Assembly: GCF_035083965.1 (NCBI RefSeq)
Contig: NC_089730.1
Coordinates: forward strand, 16,971,242-17,035,241
Length of the DNA stretch: 64,000 nt
DNA from: Branchiostoma lanceolatum
Lineage: Eukaryota > Chordata > Leptocardii > Amphioxiformes > Branchiostomatidae
Reading direction: 5' to 3'
Made by a program: the position numbers and the translations under genes. Position 1 is the stretch's first letter. Each line of letters begins with the position of its first letter. Shown here piece by piece: positions 42,801-54,239 of the stretch. The notes under the pieces were generated by a model. The model worked only from the letters and a program-made list of their open reading frames with translations. It did not search any database and had not been told where the DNA came from.

Positions 42801-45800
42801 TATAATAGTTTTGTCTAACATTGCCGACTAGGTCATGGTAATGATACTGTACCACGTATAGGTTTTTAGTGCGAATAAAGTTACCCAGTATCATTCTTCG
42901 GCATGTTGGCCAGACATTTCAATCTTCAAAGCAGACCAGTTTGTATATAAGATGTGCAACATTTCTATGGCTTAAGATTCCTTTGGATTATCGCCATCAG
43001 CTATTTTAAGTTGCTCCTGCAAGTAAATTTAATAGTTTGAATCAAAAATCTTTCCGACTGGAAAACTTATTTTATTTCATTTGATTAGATTAGAATAGAA
43101 TTTTAGAAATAAATTGGTCTTGTTAGACTAAAAAACTTATTATTTTTTATGAATGTCCTCTAGCAAATAAGATGGATTCATATTTCTTCATTTGTAGGAA
43201 ATTTTGACACAATATTTTGCTGTTTTTTATCTTAACACTTTTAACTCCTTGCACCTTTTTTTTTGTCTTTTCATTTATTCAACATTTTTAGCTGAATTAA
43301 TGGTTTTAAATGTAGCAAATTGTGAATATTGAGCAGACGGTGTCCTTAACCCTATATTAAATGAAACATCAAGAGCTCAGTACAGCTTTAACTTCTGGGC
43401 ATGTGGTATGATAATCACTATCATCATATCCAAACAGATAATGACAACCCTCCTTAACCATCTATTGATTGTGAAAAAAATGAAAGTGATATTGATCCAG
43501 TTTAGCTCTTTGAAGAGCCATTCTTCCACTGGTTGTGAGAGAGAAGACGGACTCTATGTACAGTATTTACAAGTTCATTGTACTTGAAAATTCCCTAGCT
43601 CTTTTTGACAAGCACAATGAAAAGTGGACCACGGCTTAATTCATAACGTCCCGTCCTAAGGACTGCAACCATTTAAGCTAGCATGCATATCGTGTGAGCC
43701 ACACAGACGGAATTAAACTCATGGCTTCTAGTTCCAAAGGCAGGGCTGTTAACCACTAGACTATGCGCACTACCTTATTATCTCCATGAAAAATGGAGAT
43801 ATGCATGTAGTGGTTGACTTGTGTGTCTGTGTGCTTGTTTGTGTTTCTGGATTTTTGTAGTCAGCATAACTCAAGAACCTCTGCATGGATTATGATGATG
43901 TTTGGTTTGTGGGTAGGTGTTGTGAAGACGAAGATCAAGGTCAAATTTGGGCCCCTGTGACCTTGGTACTGCAGCAGAACTTCTGTCTTTCGATCTTTTG
44001 GTCTTTGAGTTCAAAAGGCAGGAACGCTAACCACTGGACTATGCAGGCAATCTTAATTTTATTGTGAACTTCATGATAGTGACCTTTATGATTGTGCCCT
44101 CCAGGTTGGTCCGAACGACATCCCAGCGCACCGTGCCTTACTGGCGTGTTGTAGTCCGTACCTGTTCGAGCTCTTCAACTCGGAAGTGGAGGGCAGCAAC
44201 CACCTGAGGTACCAGATCGAGACTGCCAGCCCCGCCGCAGTCGAGAGGCTGGTGGACTTCGCCTACACATCAAAGTACGCATTTCATACTATTTGAAAAG
44301 CACAGTATTATGAAGCTAACACGTTTAGTCTATAGCCAGTGCAATGGCCTAGTTGGTAGAGTGCTCGCTTTGCACACGGTAGGTCGTGAGTTCGAACCCC
44401 GGCCGGGTCATACCAAAGACTTTAAAAATGGTACATACTGCTTTCTCTTCTTAGCACTCAGCATTTTGGAAAGAGTATGGAAGTTAAACACACATCACTA
44501 CCAGCGGACCAGCCCCCTGCTGTAGTGACTTGCACAAATGTGTGTGGCCCAAGGACTATAGAAATGGAGATGGGCGCCACCCCTATGCGTCTTTTCAAGA
44601 CGCCCGGGTCACTTTAACTTTAACTTTAACGTTAAGTCAAAGAGTTCACAATGTATGTTGAAGTCACCTTAATTGGTCACCGGCAGATAGAGTAAATCAT
44701 GACATATTTGTGGTAGTTTGCGGTTTTTGCAGTGAGCTCTTGCACATTACACTGCCCTTTGTTGTATGGCCTCTTTTCCCAGTCTAGTAGGAAATTAAGT
44801 CCCAGTGAACCTAAAATGAATTAATAGTAGTCCGCACATAAGAAAAGGCTTTTGCAATGTAGTTAAGGAGACTTATTTATGTTAACTCCTAGAGCCTTGT
44901 GGGATTTTGAATTGCTTCTGCTTGAGATTGCATCTATCAGCCTGGATCTAGACTTAAAAGATCGCAGTAATGTTCTCATTTAGTTAAAACGTGTTGACGA
45001 ACTGTCTAACAGTTTATGGTTTAACTTCCAGATTGTGCGTCCAGGGAGAACAAGTGTGCGACCTGTACTCAGCGGCCAAGCTGTTCCGCATGGAGAGCGT
45101 GAGAAAAACCTGCTCCAACTACCTGGCCACACACCTCACCCCTGCCAACAGTGTCGGTGAGTTGGCAGAAACAGCTTTCATTGAGTTTGGCACAGTATTT
45201 GGTTGATTTTGTAGATCTTGTGGCTAAATGATAGAGTTGATAAATTCTATAATTTTCCAAACATGTTATCGTTAATACATTTATGTTAGGAGTTGGTATC
45301 ACTCTTGGAGCTGATCCTCAATTATGGTTACTGTAGTACTAACAGTGCCCTCTAGCTGAATTGCACAAAACTGTAGCTCTCCCATATTGACCTTCTCCAA
45401 GAATGTTTTGTTTTCGGGAGCGTGTGTCTTGTCAGTCTGTGTGTGAACAGGATAAAAGGAGAATGCCTGGGTGAATTGTCTTGATATTTGGTATGTGGGT
45501 GGGTGTACATGAGACCTCGAAATGATTATATTTTGGGCCCCGTAGTGGTGTGTTACGGTACTGCAGTGGAACTTCTGAACTCGTGTTCTGGACATGCTAT
45601 GGTCATGACTTTTGAGGGGTAGATTGCTCTTATCTGACATGCCTCTGTCCTGTGGCAGGTGTGAGATCCTTCGCGTACGCCGTGAACGACCACGAACTCA
45701 TCAGTGTGGTGGACAAGTACATCAGGGACAACATCATGGAGGTCTCTGTCAACAAGGAGTTCCTGCTCCTGCCTCGTCTACAGGTAAGATTTCACCACTT

Positions 45801-48800
45801 TACCAAAACACTGCAAATCATGCCGGAAGAAATCTAGTATATTCAGGGCTTCATCTAAACAGGGGAGCTGTGCTCAATGCTCTACCATGTGCCCCCCTTA
45901 CCCTGGGGAGCAGATCCTCTGACAGGCATAAAATTCTGATTGACCAGGAAGCTAACAGGTCACATGTGGCCACCACCTTCCACTGTGACCTGTCTGACAG
46001 TAATTTTGCCCCTCAGGAAGCCTAAGAATGCCCCATTTTAACTTAAAACTATCTAAAACCCCCCTTCCGCTGCAAAACCTCAGATATTGATGACAACTTC
46101 ACAAACCAGAAGATAGACTAAAAAGCCATGCCAGATCAATATGCTGGTCATGTCAGAAACAATTGGATAGCACAAATCACTGGACAAGCATCTTAATAAC
46201 ATATTTTTTCTGGTGTCCAGGTCGAGTTGATCAGAAAAGAAGCGGACACGCCGTCCAGCATCGGTGACTTGACGCTGTTCAACCTGGTTGTGGAGTGGGC
46301 CCAGAAGCTGGTGGCAGACAGCACTGAGGATGTCAAGGATCTGATGGAACAGGTAAACCTCAGTCTAACCTGTACATTACCATTGCCAAACACTTAAAAA
46401 AATGGAAAGTGCTTCCAATGAAGCAAACTTGTGGCAGGTGTCTTTATTGGCAGGTCATTCAGACTATCAAAGACAGTAGTCTGTTTTGTTGGTAAGATTG
46501 AAATGTTCCATATTGTACTTAGAATTAGGAACTTACCAAGAGTTAGTGCCTTGGCACACTTAGTATGTTATCTTGTACTGGAATCATACATTTGTATGAT
46601 GTACATGGACAGTTTGGCCTGTCAAACTGATACTTAGCTTTCTTAAATACTTTGACAAGCTGTTTTAAGACTTTAGTGTTGTTTTTGATTATATTTTGTT
46701 CAATCTGCCATTGGACAACACTGTCTTGTTTTGTTCTTTGTTTCAGGTGTTCCAGTCCTAGGTGGACCTGGAGCATTAATGTAATGTGCTTTAGCCGCTG
46801 ATTACGACAGTAAGGCTTCGTGCCCTGCGTAACAGTGATTTTGTGTTAGGCAGGGTTCTCGCCAGGGCATTTAAGCGTAGGGGGCCCCTACGCTGTGATT
46901 TTTGCCCTTACGCAGTGTTTCAATCAGCGTAGGGGGGGTTTTCTGTTGTTTTGATGCAAACGTAAAAGAAGTTTGGCTCTATTTCGCAAACTTTAGCCCT
47001 CAAAATGCAGGAAATAGTGTCTTTGAGAGTCTTCAAGTTCAAAATTTCCAGGGGGAGGATGCCCGAAACCCCCCTAAAATATTCCTGCATGCAGCCCTCA
47101 TCCTCACACCTGTAGCGCTTGCCATGTGGCTTTGCCGCGCAAAGATGCCCCTACGCTGTGAAAAAAATCCTGGTGAGAACACTGTTAGGGAAGGTGATTG
47201 TGTTGGTGGGGGAGGGTACAGTTCTCTCTGGCACTGCCCACTGTTGCACACCACTGACGGTCTCCTTTCAATCTCTTCCTTGATCCGACAGGCAGTCACC
47301 AATTGCAGCTTCCAGGGGAGAACATTACAGATGATCACTCCAGATGCAGTGTAGGTGAGACACAGCTGAAGCCCGGAGCGCAGTTCCCACCACATGCACG
47401 CAGTCAACTCCAGCCAACTGGAGACTATTTCTTTGCAGCAGGACAAACAAACGAAAGGAAAAAAAACGACAAACAAACTAAAAGTAGAGCCGAGAAAAAG
47501 AAAGAAAGCGATACAACTGCATTACTCTTTACAGGCTTGCTGCTTTTGGAGGAAGACAGTCACATTTCTTTACGTCGCGTTGCTGAAGCCTTGAATACCA
47601 CGTCTGACACTCCCTACAGCACTTTGAAGCTTAACGAACTCTGTTTGCGATGTTGGAATGCTGCCCCCTTGGCATGACTCAAATATACCTCGTCATTTCA
47701 GCCACCAAAGTATGCTTGACCTCACATTATCTTCACAGCTGTACTCTTAAAGACATGTTTGTATTGCGTTGTACCCCCTTATGGGGTGGAGTATTTCTCT
47801 GCACATGCCGTCTGGCACCCGATCACTCGGCTTGTCAGCATTGCTGTAATGCCTGCGCATGTCAAGTCTATTCTGCTTGGTAAATTCACAGTTTGCTGCC
47901 GCCTGCACGAGATGTCAGTTGCTGCCGAATGTCAGTCGTTTCTCGAAGGGAGTGTCAGAGGTCTCGCCCAAGGCTGGCAAGTCTTGTCGTTGTTCCCTGC
48001 CAAATTCAGAGCACAGGGAGGCCAAATTTGCTGCGGACAAGGGAGTTCCTGGTTTGGCAGTTGAAACTTGGAGTCTCTTGTCCACTCTGTTTACATCAAG
48101 AAGAAGAATCATCACTTTCTGAACACTTAAATTTTGGTGTACAAATCTACATGTCAAAAATGGAACCAAAACCTTAATTTTTATGGAAAAGGTTTTTGTA
48201 AATGACTCAGTTGAAGCACTTGAAATACTTTCATCACATTTTTGTTAGAAGAATGCTTTTTCTTGCTGAAAATTCTGTTGGTAATTTTTTTTGTAAAATG
48301 ATAGCAGCATGCAAAATCAACACAGATTTCTAAAGTTTTTCGGAAAAATTTAGCATGATTGGAGTAACTTTGACAAAAAACCCAGATTCAATCATAATTT
48401 TTTAAGAGTTTATCCCGTGTAACTTCTTTTGCTCCCCTTGTCAGTCCTCCCCTGTTAACCTGTTGCTGATGTAAGCCTGTGCTTTCGTTGCCGACGAAGA
48501 TGCAGAACTATGACCTGCTCAAGCACTCTTACCTTAACCCTTAAAGAATACCAGCTGTCTCCCCCCCTTCCTTTCCCCGTTTCTCTTCTCCGTGTCTTTC
48601 AGTGTTGTTTCCCGACGCTGATTTACTGTAAAAATCATTCTTATTCGGTTGGAGGTATATTTTGGGTGGGAACCACAGGTATTGCACACCAGTCAGCAAT
48701 AAAGTTTTCCTGGGCAAAATTTGTTCGTTTTATATACTGTATATATATATTTATATATATTTAAAGAAGGGGAAGTGTTTTGCTTCACGAGGAAAATGCG

Positions 48801-51800
48801 TCCTCTTCCACAATAACGAGTGTCTTCTAATGAAAGCTTGTTGTCAGCAGCCGTGCTTGATAGGGCAGAGGGGCTGGTAGCAGAGAAGGGGGTGAGAAGA
48901 ACTCATTTGACGAAGGGCAACCTACCTGCAAATGAGAGAGAGAGAGGACTGTGTGCAACTCTGACAATGTTTTCCTTTTTGTGTGTAGAGAGCATGCAAT
49001 GTGTAGTGTCCTTCATTGTGGCTTCTGTTACACTACCAGGTGCACCTAATGTTGTTGACCCCTGAGCTACATTTGATCGACTGCGAGGAGGCCGACCAAG
49101 ACATGGCGGGAGGCGACGAGGTCATCTTGGACTACCAGCGCCGCGCGGTCCGCAAGAAGTCGACCACGACGCCGCACAAGCGCCGGGAAGGTCAGCAGAA
49201 CGGGCAGAGGAGTCCGCGGAGTCCGACCAGCTTCCGGGCCGCTCGCAAACTCATCATGGACACGGAGGACAACTGTGGCTGGGGGCTGATCGCAGCAACG
49301 CAGACGTCTGGTGAGTGTCTTTGTTTTTCCTGAACTTCACAAGGCACTATTTGAAGATTCTGGTGTGTCACAAAAGGTGGAAGATCTGTATCTACATGTA
49401 TATAGCTGGTATAACCGCCATTCAGTGTAACACACCAGCTTGAAGAAAAGACTTCACAACTTAGAGATTACACTTCTAAATGTGCAAGGAAGTATTCAGA
49501 CCCTGTACTAGAGATGTATACCACTTAAGGTACATTGTAAGGAAAATTAGACAACAAAAGGGAATTCCTGTTATTCCACAGACCACAGCTACGTGTGCAT
49601 CGCCATGCTGGACGGGGGTCTGTCTGCCATCACGCTGCACGAGAGGACGCACAGCCGCTGCGTGTCGCGCCAGACCTCCATGGTGGAGGACATCGGCGGC
49701 AGCATGACCCTGATGGAGCCCATGAGCCACCCCCGCTGTGGCGCCGGAGCTGTCGAGCTTAACGGGAAGCTCGTTGCTGCAGGTACGTGTCCAAGAGATC
49801 GCATGGCTGCTCTGTAGTGCATTGTGTATTCTGAAATTTTGGACCATTTTGGTCACTCTACAAGGTCATATTATTTTTCTTTATAGCACTGTTTGTTGCA
49901 AAGCAGAAAGACATTATACTGATTATGGAATTTTCTTAAAGTGGTGGTTACTTGTGATGTAATAGGGTTTGCTGCTGCATATATACCGTTCTTTATGGGC
50001 CAACATTTTACTTCACTTTTCATAGATAAAGCCAAATTTGTTAAAGTATTTTCTTTTTTCTTCATCAGCCAAAATAGATTTGCTGAGAATGATATCTTAT
50101 AATGTATTTTGGGAACGGTGTTCATTAAACAGCGAGACTTTCAGTTTCCCTTTGTCTTCCTTATTGTGAACAGTAATATGTCTTGTCCAAAGAAGATTGA
50201 TAAAAGATCTTCAAAATGGTGTGTATTCATGACGCGACCTTCTCCCCAGGCGGCCATAATCGTGAGGAGTGCCTTGACACCGTGGAAGCCTACGACCCGA
50301 GCATGAACACCTGGACTCCGCTGCCCCCCATGTCGACGTCCCGCGGTCGCTTCGAGATGGCCGTGCTAGAGGGGAAGTTGTACGCCGTGGGAGGGTCCAA
50401 CGGCTCGGAGGAGCTGACCTCGGCGGAGTTCTACAACCCACAGACTAACGAGTGGAAAACGGTGGCTAACAGCAAGTTCAGCAGGTGTAGCTCAGGTATG
50501 GATTTTTATCCCCAAATATTCATTACAATTGGTAGACAAGATGGAAACAGTTGTTTTCCCCACTTGTAGTGTATTGGTGCAGGAGAAAAGCAAACTTGAA
50601 GCTGCTTTTGTATCATTTAAAAAGGACCAAAAGCAGTGAATGATACACAATATGTCATACATTTGAATATGTTTAGAATAATTTCGGAAGTTAAGGTATG
50701 TGAACTAGATCTAAAGCTAAATTCTTGTGAAACTGATCAGAGGTAAAACTAACAAATGCATGAAGGTTGAAAATCGTAAAGCAATATGTGTACTTTTGGC
50801 AAGAATACCAAAAAATGTATTACACTAGTTGATGTTCTTAGCCCAATTATTGTTGTACTAAAAAAAGTTGTTGATACCCACACAGGAGTTGCAGTGCAGG
50901 ATGGGCTGCTGTATGTGGTGGGTGGACAGAGTGGCCAGTGTGGTCTGCGCAGCTGCGAGGTGTACAACCCACAAACTGACACCTGGAACCCCATCTCCCC
51001 CCTCAACACAGGTAAGCATTCTTAGATTGTGACTCGGACTGCATGGATATATCATATGTTACTGTAAATCTTGAAAAATTCACAGTGGTTTTATTTTCAC
51101 TGTGCTGTCACCTCTCCACCGCGAATACATAAACTGCAACTACAAGTTTTGAATATGCTGTATTACTATGTATACTGTTTTACAGAATTGTACATTGATT
51201 GTTTGATTTTTAATGTTTTGCCAGAGGCTTTCAACTTGGACATATTAGCCATAAGGCATCACACTGCATGAGCGCACTGCAAACCGTGAACTACTTATAT
51301 AGCTTATTGCTGCAACAGATTAGAATGCTGATACTTACCGATTTCTCATTGATCACTAGATGTTACCAATAGCTGATGTTAAGTTAGATAAAGGAAAAAA
51401 AGTTTGTCTGTTACACTGTTTCAAGGAACAGAAACTGAAGAAACTTTTTTTTTTCTTTTCATTTTCAGGCCGGTATCAGACGGGTGTGTGTGCCCTGGAT
51501 GACAGTGTGTATGCTGTGGGTGGGACCGACTCCTGGAACTGCCTGAGCTCAGCCGAGGCCTACAGCCCAGACGATGGCCAGTGGAAGACCATCGCACCTC
51601 TCAAAACCGCCAGGCGTGGTGCTGGAGTAGCAGCTTACAAAGGTGAGTGTTCAAAATGTCGGATTTTATATTCTAGCTGGTAATATGAGGCCTATGGCAA
51701 GTTCAGTGTTTCTTTAACAATGCTGTAAATGCAAACCTCTTTCAAAGCACATGTCATTCTTCTTTCATTCGAAAAACCATTAAGCTCTCAAAATTAGGAA

Positions 51801-52301
51801 ATGAGTTCCCAAACCATAATTTTCCCTGCCTGTTGAAGGTCCTCTTGATCTTAAAGCATGCAGCAAATACAAAAAAAACTCTTTCAAAGCATTAAAGTTT
51901 TTTTTCTCTATGTGTGATGTCAAACATATAGCTATCAAAAGTAGGAAATGTGTTCCTAAAGAATAGTTTTTCCTAAGTTTAATGGTTTTTTAAAATGAGT
52001 TTCCAAATTCTCCCAATATTAACATGTTGTTTTTTACAAATTTGTTACAGGGAAACTGTATGCTGTTGGTGGGTTTGATGGTGTGAGCTCGCTGGATTCC
52101 GTGGAGTGCTACGACCCTGATACCGGCAAGTGGACGTCGGTGGCCGGCATGAACATGCCTCGCTCCAACGTGGGCGTGGCTGTGGTCGACGGACACTTGT
52201 TCGCCGTGGGGGGCTTCGACGGGCAGACATTCCTCAACACCATCGAGAGGTACAGCGAGGAGACCAACGAGTGGAGTTGTTTTACCACCACACAGGCTTA
52301 G
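36878..52301 (+). CDS. IVNS1ABP: Influenza NS1A-binding protein homolog (BTB-BACK-Kelch), complete
   Basis: Eleven coding exons give 646 residues (human 642): 36878-36997, 44105-44274, 45032-45156, 45659-45783, 46221-46352, 49040-49310, 49582-49782, 50250-50495, 50886-51011, 51469-51642 and 52051-52301, in consistent phase. Residues about 30-135 are a BTB domain (RRNRHFCDVILQ, AHRALLACCSPYLFELFNS), about 140-225 a BACK region, about 225-345 a linker with basic and Ser-rich parts, and about 370-646 six Kelch repeats marked by GG doublets (VAAGGHN, YAVGGSN, YVVGGQS, YAVGGTD, YAVGGFD, FAVGGFD). GHNREECLDTVE and WNCLSSAE match the vertebrate protein closely. This cellular protein stabilises actin filaments and takes part in RNA processing; it is named for a viral partner. 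The exon begins at 36856 after an acceptor, leaving a short 5'UTR before the ATG. A hAT-type transposon sits in the first coding intron. Confidence 0.95.
38280..41959. mobile_element. 3.68-kb hAT-type foldback transposon
   Basis: The ends are a perfect 19-bp inverted repeat beginning TAGGGGTGGGTACCGGTAC. The 8-bp repeat ctcatcat flanks the element at 38272-38279 and 41960-41967. An 8-bp duplication and a TAGGGGTG-type end are hallmarks of hAT elements. Long inverted arms of about 630 bp (roughly 38632-39260 and 41230-41862) are nearly identical. No intact transposase is recognisable. The middle (about 39300-41200) is single-copy within the element and contains zinc-finger-like relics. Confidence 0.9.
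39420..40170 (+). pseudogene. Decayed C2H2 zinc-finger sequence inside the hAT element
   Basis: A 27-bp repeat encoding STSGSRSNT three times over (39580-39650) lies in an acidic/Ser-rich frame ending at 39816. Downstream, three half fingers can be read in shifted frames: CPVCQKEF at 39935, CDKRGKSF at 40000 (second Cys replaced by Arg) and CYKCEHRF at 40097. Stops and frameshifts separate them. This looks like a captured and decayed fragment of a host zinc-finger gene. Which gene is unknown. Confidence 0.6.
43515..43770 (-). mobile_element. SINE-like repeat (cgtcccgtcctaagg family), copy 2
   Basis: Shares cgtcccgtcctaaggactgc and the downstream layout with 13435-13675 and 60815-61055. The plus strand ends with gttaaccactagactatgcg, the complement of a tRNA-like A box. 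It lies in the first coding intron of IVNS1ABP. Confidence 0.65.
43775..44035. repeat. Dispersed repeat with tctccatgaaaaatggagat end, copy 1
   Basis: It starts with the small palindrome tctccatgaaaaatggagat, then a GTGT-rich stretch, tcaagaacctctgcatggat and ggtactgcagcagaacttct. Diverged copies lie at 45400-45610 (plus) and 58230-58515 (minus). No coding frame is recognisable. Confidence 0.65.
44340..44634 (+). mobile_element. tRNA-derived SINE with TTTAAC tail
   Basis: The head has a canonical A box (tggcctagttggtagagtgc) and B box (gagttcgaacccc) at tRNA spacing, followed by about 200 bp of body and a short tandem tail of ctttaactttaactttaac. The tail and length are typical of tRNA-derived SINEs. 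It is not a functional tRNA gene. It sits in the intron after IVNS1ABP coding exon 2. Confidence 0.85.
45400..45610 (+). repeat. Dispersed repeat, copy 2 of the 43775 family
   Basis: It shares gtgtgtcttgtcagtctgtg, ggtatgtgggtgggtgt and ggtactgcagtggaacttct with the copies at 43775 and 58230 but lacks the palindromic end. Confidence 0.55.
46747..46761 (+). CDS. IVNS1ABP: Candidate alternative terminal exon of IVNS1ABP
   Basis: A good acceptor (ttgttctttgtttcag) precedes five codons, VFQS and TAG, in the phase left by the exon ending at 46352. Its use would give a 228-residue BTB-BACK protein without Kelch repeats. An AATAAA at 48698 could end such a transcript. A Kelch-less short form (Nd1-S) has been reported for the mouse gene. 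This exon is predicted only. Confidence 0.4.
   Translation: MFQS
46851..47184. mobile_element. 334-bp MITE with CAGGGTTCTCGCC ends
   Basis: The ends CAGGGTTCTCGCCAGG and CCTGGTGAGAACACTG are inverted repeats. The 5-bp repeat ttagg flanks the element at 46846-46850 and 47185-47189. Inside, gcgtaggggg and cccctacgctgtg form further inverted pairs. Terminal CAG and the 5-bp duplication match the element at 13681-14043, although their interiors differ. Confidence 0.85.
48698..48703 (+). terminator. Candidate intronic poly(A) signal in IVNS1ABP
   Basis: AATAAA in the intron before the exon at 49040. It could terminate the short form suggested by the exon at 46747, or be unused. Confidence 0.3.
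51055..51240 (+). repeat. Dispersed intronic repeat, IVNS1ABP copy
   Basis: It contains ctgtaaatcttgaaaaattc, ggttttattttcactgtgct and cacctctccaccgcgaatac, matching the motif order of the copies at 8945 and 19975. Confidence 0.6.
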
Positions 52302-54219
52302 CGTACCAAAAGTAACGTTTACTACCTAGAATTCCCCTGAAATATACTCAGTTTATGAATATACTCAGTTTATGTAAGATATTCCTTTTTGTATGTCCAG
52401 CAGTAAATTTTGAAGAACTGATTATGAAAAAAAAGCTTTGATTTAGACTATCAGATGCTCAAATGCATGTGCATGCATCTGGAAAGGTTTGCTGAAAAAA
52501 CGCTTTCAAGGATTTAGACATTAGGCAAAATAATCATTGCTTTTTGAGAAATTTTTATTTTGTTGTAACAACAGATAATTTGCTTGCAGATCAACATTAC
52601 ATTCAGGTCCAACAATCTTACTTTCTATGCAGTTTCAAAGTAGTAGTAAGAGTTAAACACAGAGGCACTGTTATATGGTATTTTTTGTTGAGGCCAAACA
52701 TGTCAAAACATGGGATATTAACTAAGTAAAGTTGACAGGGAGAAAGAAATGCTGAAATAGCTGGTTTCTTCTTGCTGTGGTAGAATGGGGGATAAAGGTT
52801 TGCTTGGTAGAATGATGAAGTTTTAGAGATTGTGTACCGGTGAAGTTTATGGAGGAGCCATGTTGTTTGTGTGGTGGTATTTGTTGTGTTGTGATGTGTG
52901 ATGGAGGTTGTCATATTAATGTATCTATCAACTTAATCCATTCATGAATACCACCCAGTAATTCTATTTTATTGGTAAAATGTCTCCGTAAGTTTAGAAT
53001 TCTTGTATCCGTCCAAAACTTGTTTTCTCAGAAGTTGAGATTTTTGGCATACCAGCCTGTATTTTGAGCCGTTTTGGGCTCCTGACTTCGTGAAACTCTT
53101 CAGTGTTAAAAAAGTTGGGAGAAATTTGTTCTTCTCAATGAAAATGTAGCTTTAAGGCCAATTAATTAGACTGGAGGTTACCAAAGTGTATCAGATAGAT
53201 TGTAAAAAATATGCTGCAAAAACGTGGACCTAAGTAGGTAATGGTTAGATGTGGTCCCTATCATGGATTTGTGATGAAACGTTTAATGTTCGAATGGTGC
53301 GTATGCCAAACTTCTACAAGTGCAACTAAATGTGGCATAATTTGTACAAAGCCGTAAACAACATGTAGTTGTCAGTGCCTTGTGCTTTGAGTGTGGACCT
53401 TTTTGTGATGCCTGTTTGTAGTAAATCCATGTATTCTTGTGTCATTAAGGCCATTATAGTGAAACTATTTTTTTACTGGTATTGATAAGCGAAGAAGATC
53501 AATGCCCCGTTGACATAGTTTTGTAAAGCTTGTATTTGATGTGACAGTTGCTGTGAGGCACATGACATAACATTAGCATCTTTGTCAAGTGGATCAAGGT
53601 TCCTGATGAATTTTTATAGAGCAGAAGGTGACTGTAAGAATCAATGATGTATTCTTATAATACAGTATGTGGAAAGTTCTTGCATGAAAGAAAGTGATCT
53701 GAAGCCATCTAGTGGAAGCTGTCAAGCACATTTGCTTCTAAGTATACCACAAAGTGTTGCTGTGAAAGAAGAGATATTGTTATTGAGGCCATCAAAGGGA
53801 ATTCCTTATTTCATGAAGTTTTGCCAAATTGGAAGGAAATTTACACCTTACCGTTCATTCTAATGAAATATGACAAAGAAATATAATTTGACTGAGGCGA
53901 AGCACGATCTACAAAAAATGTCAGATAAAAAAAATAAAGCTGTTAAAGAAATTGTTTATTGTGCATGGCCTGAACAATGAGTGAAAAACAGAATTTATGA
54001 CAGGAAAGTTCATGAATGAATTGATGTCCATGCCATGGAAGAGATGATCCAGATTATACTATATTGATAAGTTTGGTATTTGTACATAAATAAGTGAAAG
54101 GAAGGTGTAACATTTTTCTTATATGCCAGACTGACAAAGCATGGAGGGGGGAGCATGTCCCTGTGTTGCAGAGAGGTTTCGTATAGGAACTACCTTTGCC
54201 GTGTTTTGATGTTAATAAA
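52302..54219 (+). other. IVNS1ABP 3'UTR with two poly(A) signals
   Basis: About 1.9 kb of AT-rich non-coding sequence follows the TAG stop. AATAAA occurs at 53933-53938 and 54214-54219. Which is used is unknown. Confidence 0.6.
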
Positions 54220-54239
54220 GTTGATAAACAAATACTGTT

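Noticed and set aside
44340..44412. Functional tRNA gene
   Set aside because: A and B boxes are present, but the sequence continues into a SINE body and TTTAAC tail and does not close a proper acceptor stem.
47303..48177. Coding gene in the IVNS1ABP intron (124-, 101- and 94-codon frames)
   Set aside because: The frames overlap in different phases, lack splice support and known motifs, and are interrupted by repeat sequence.
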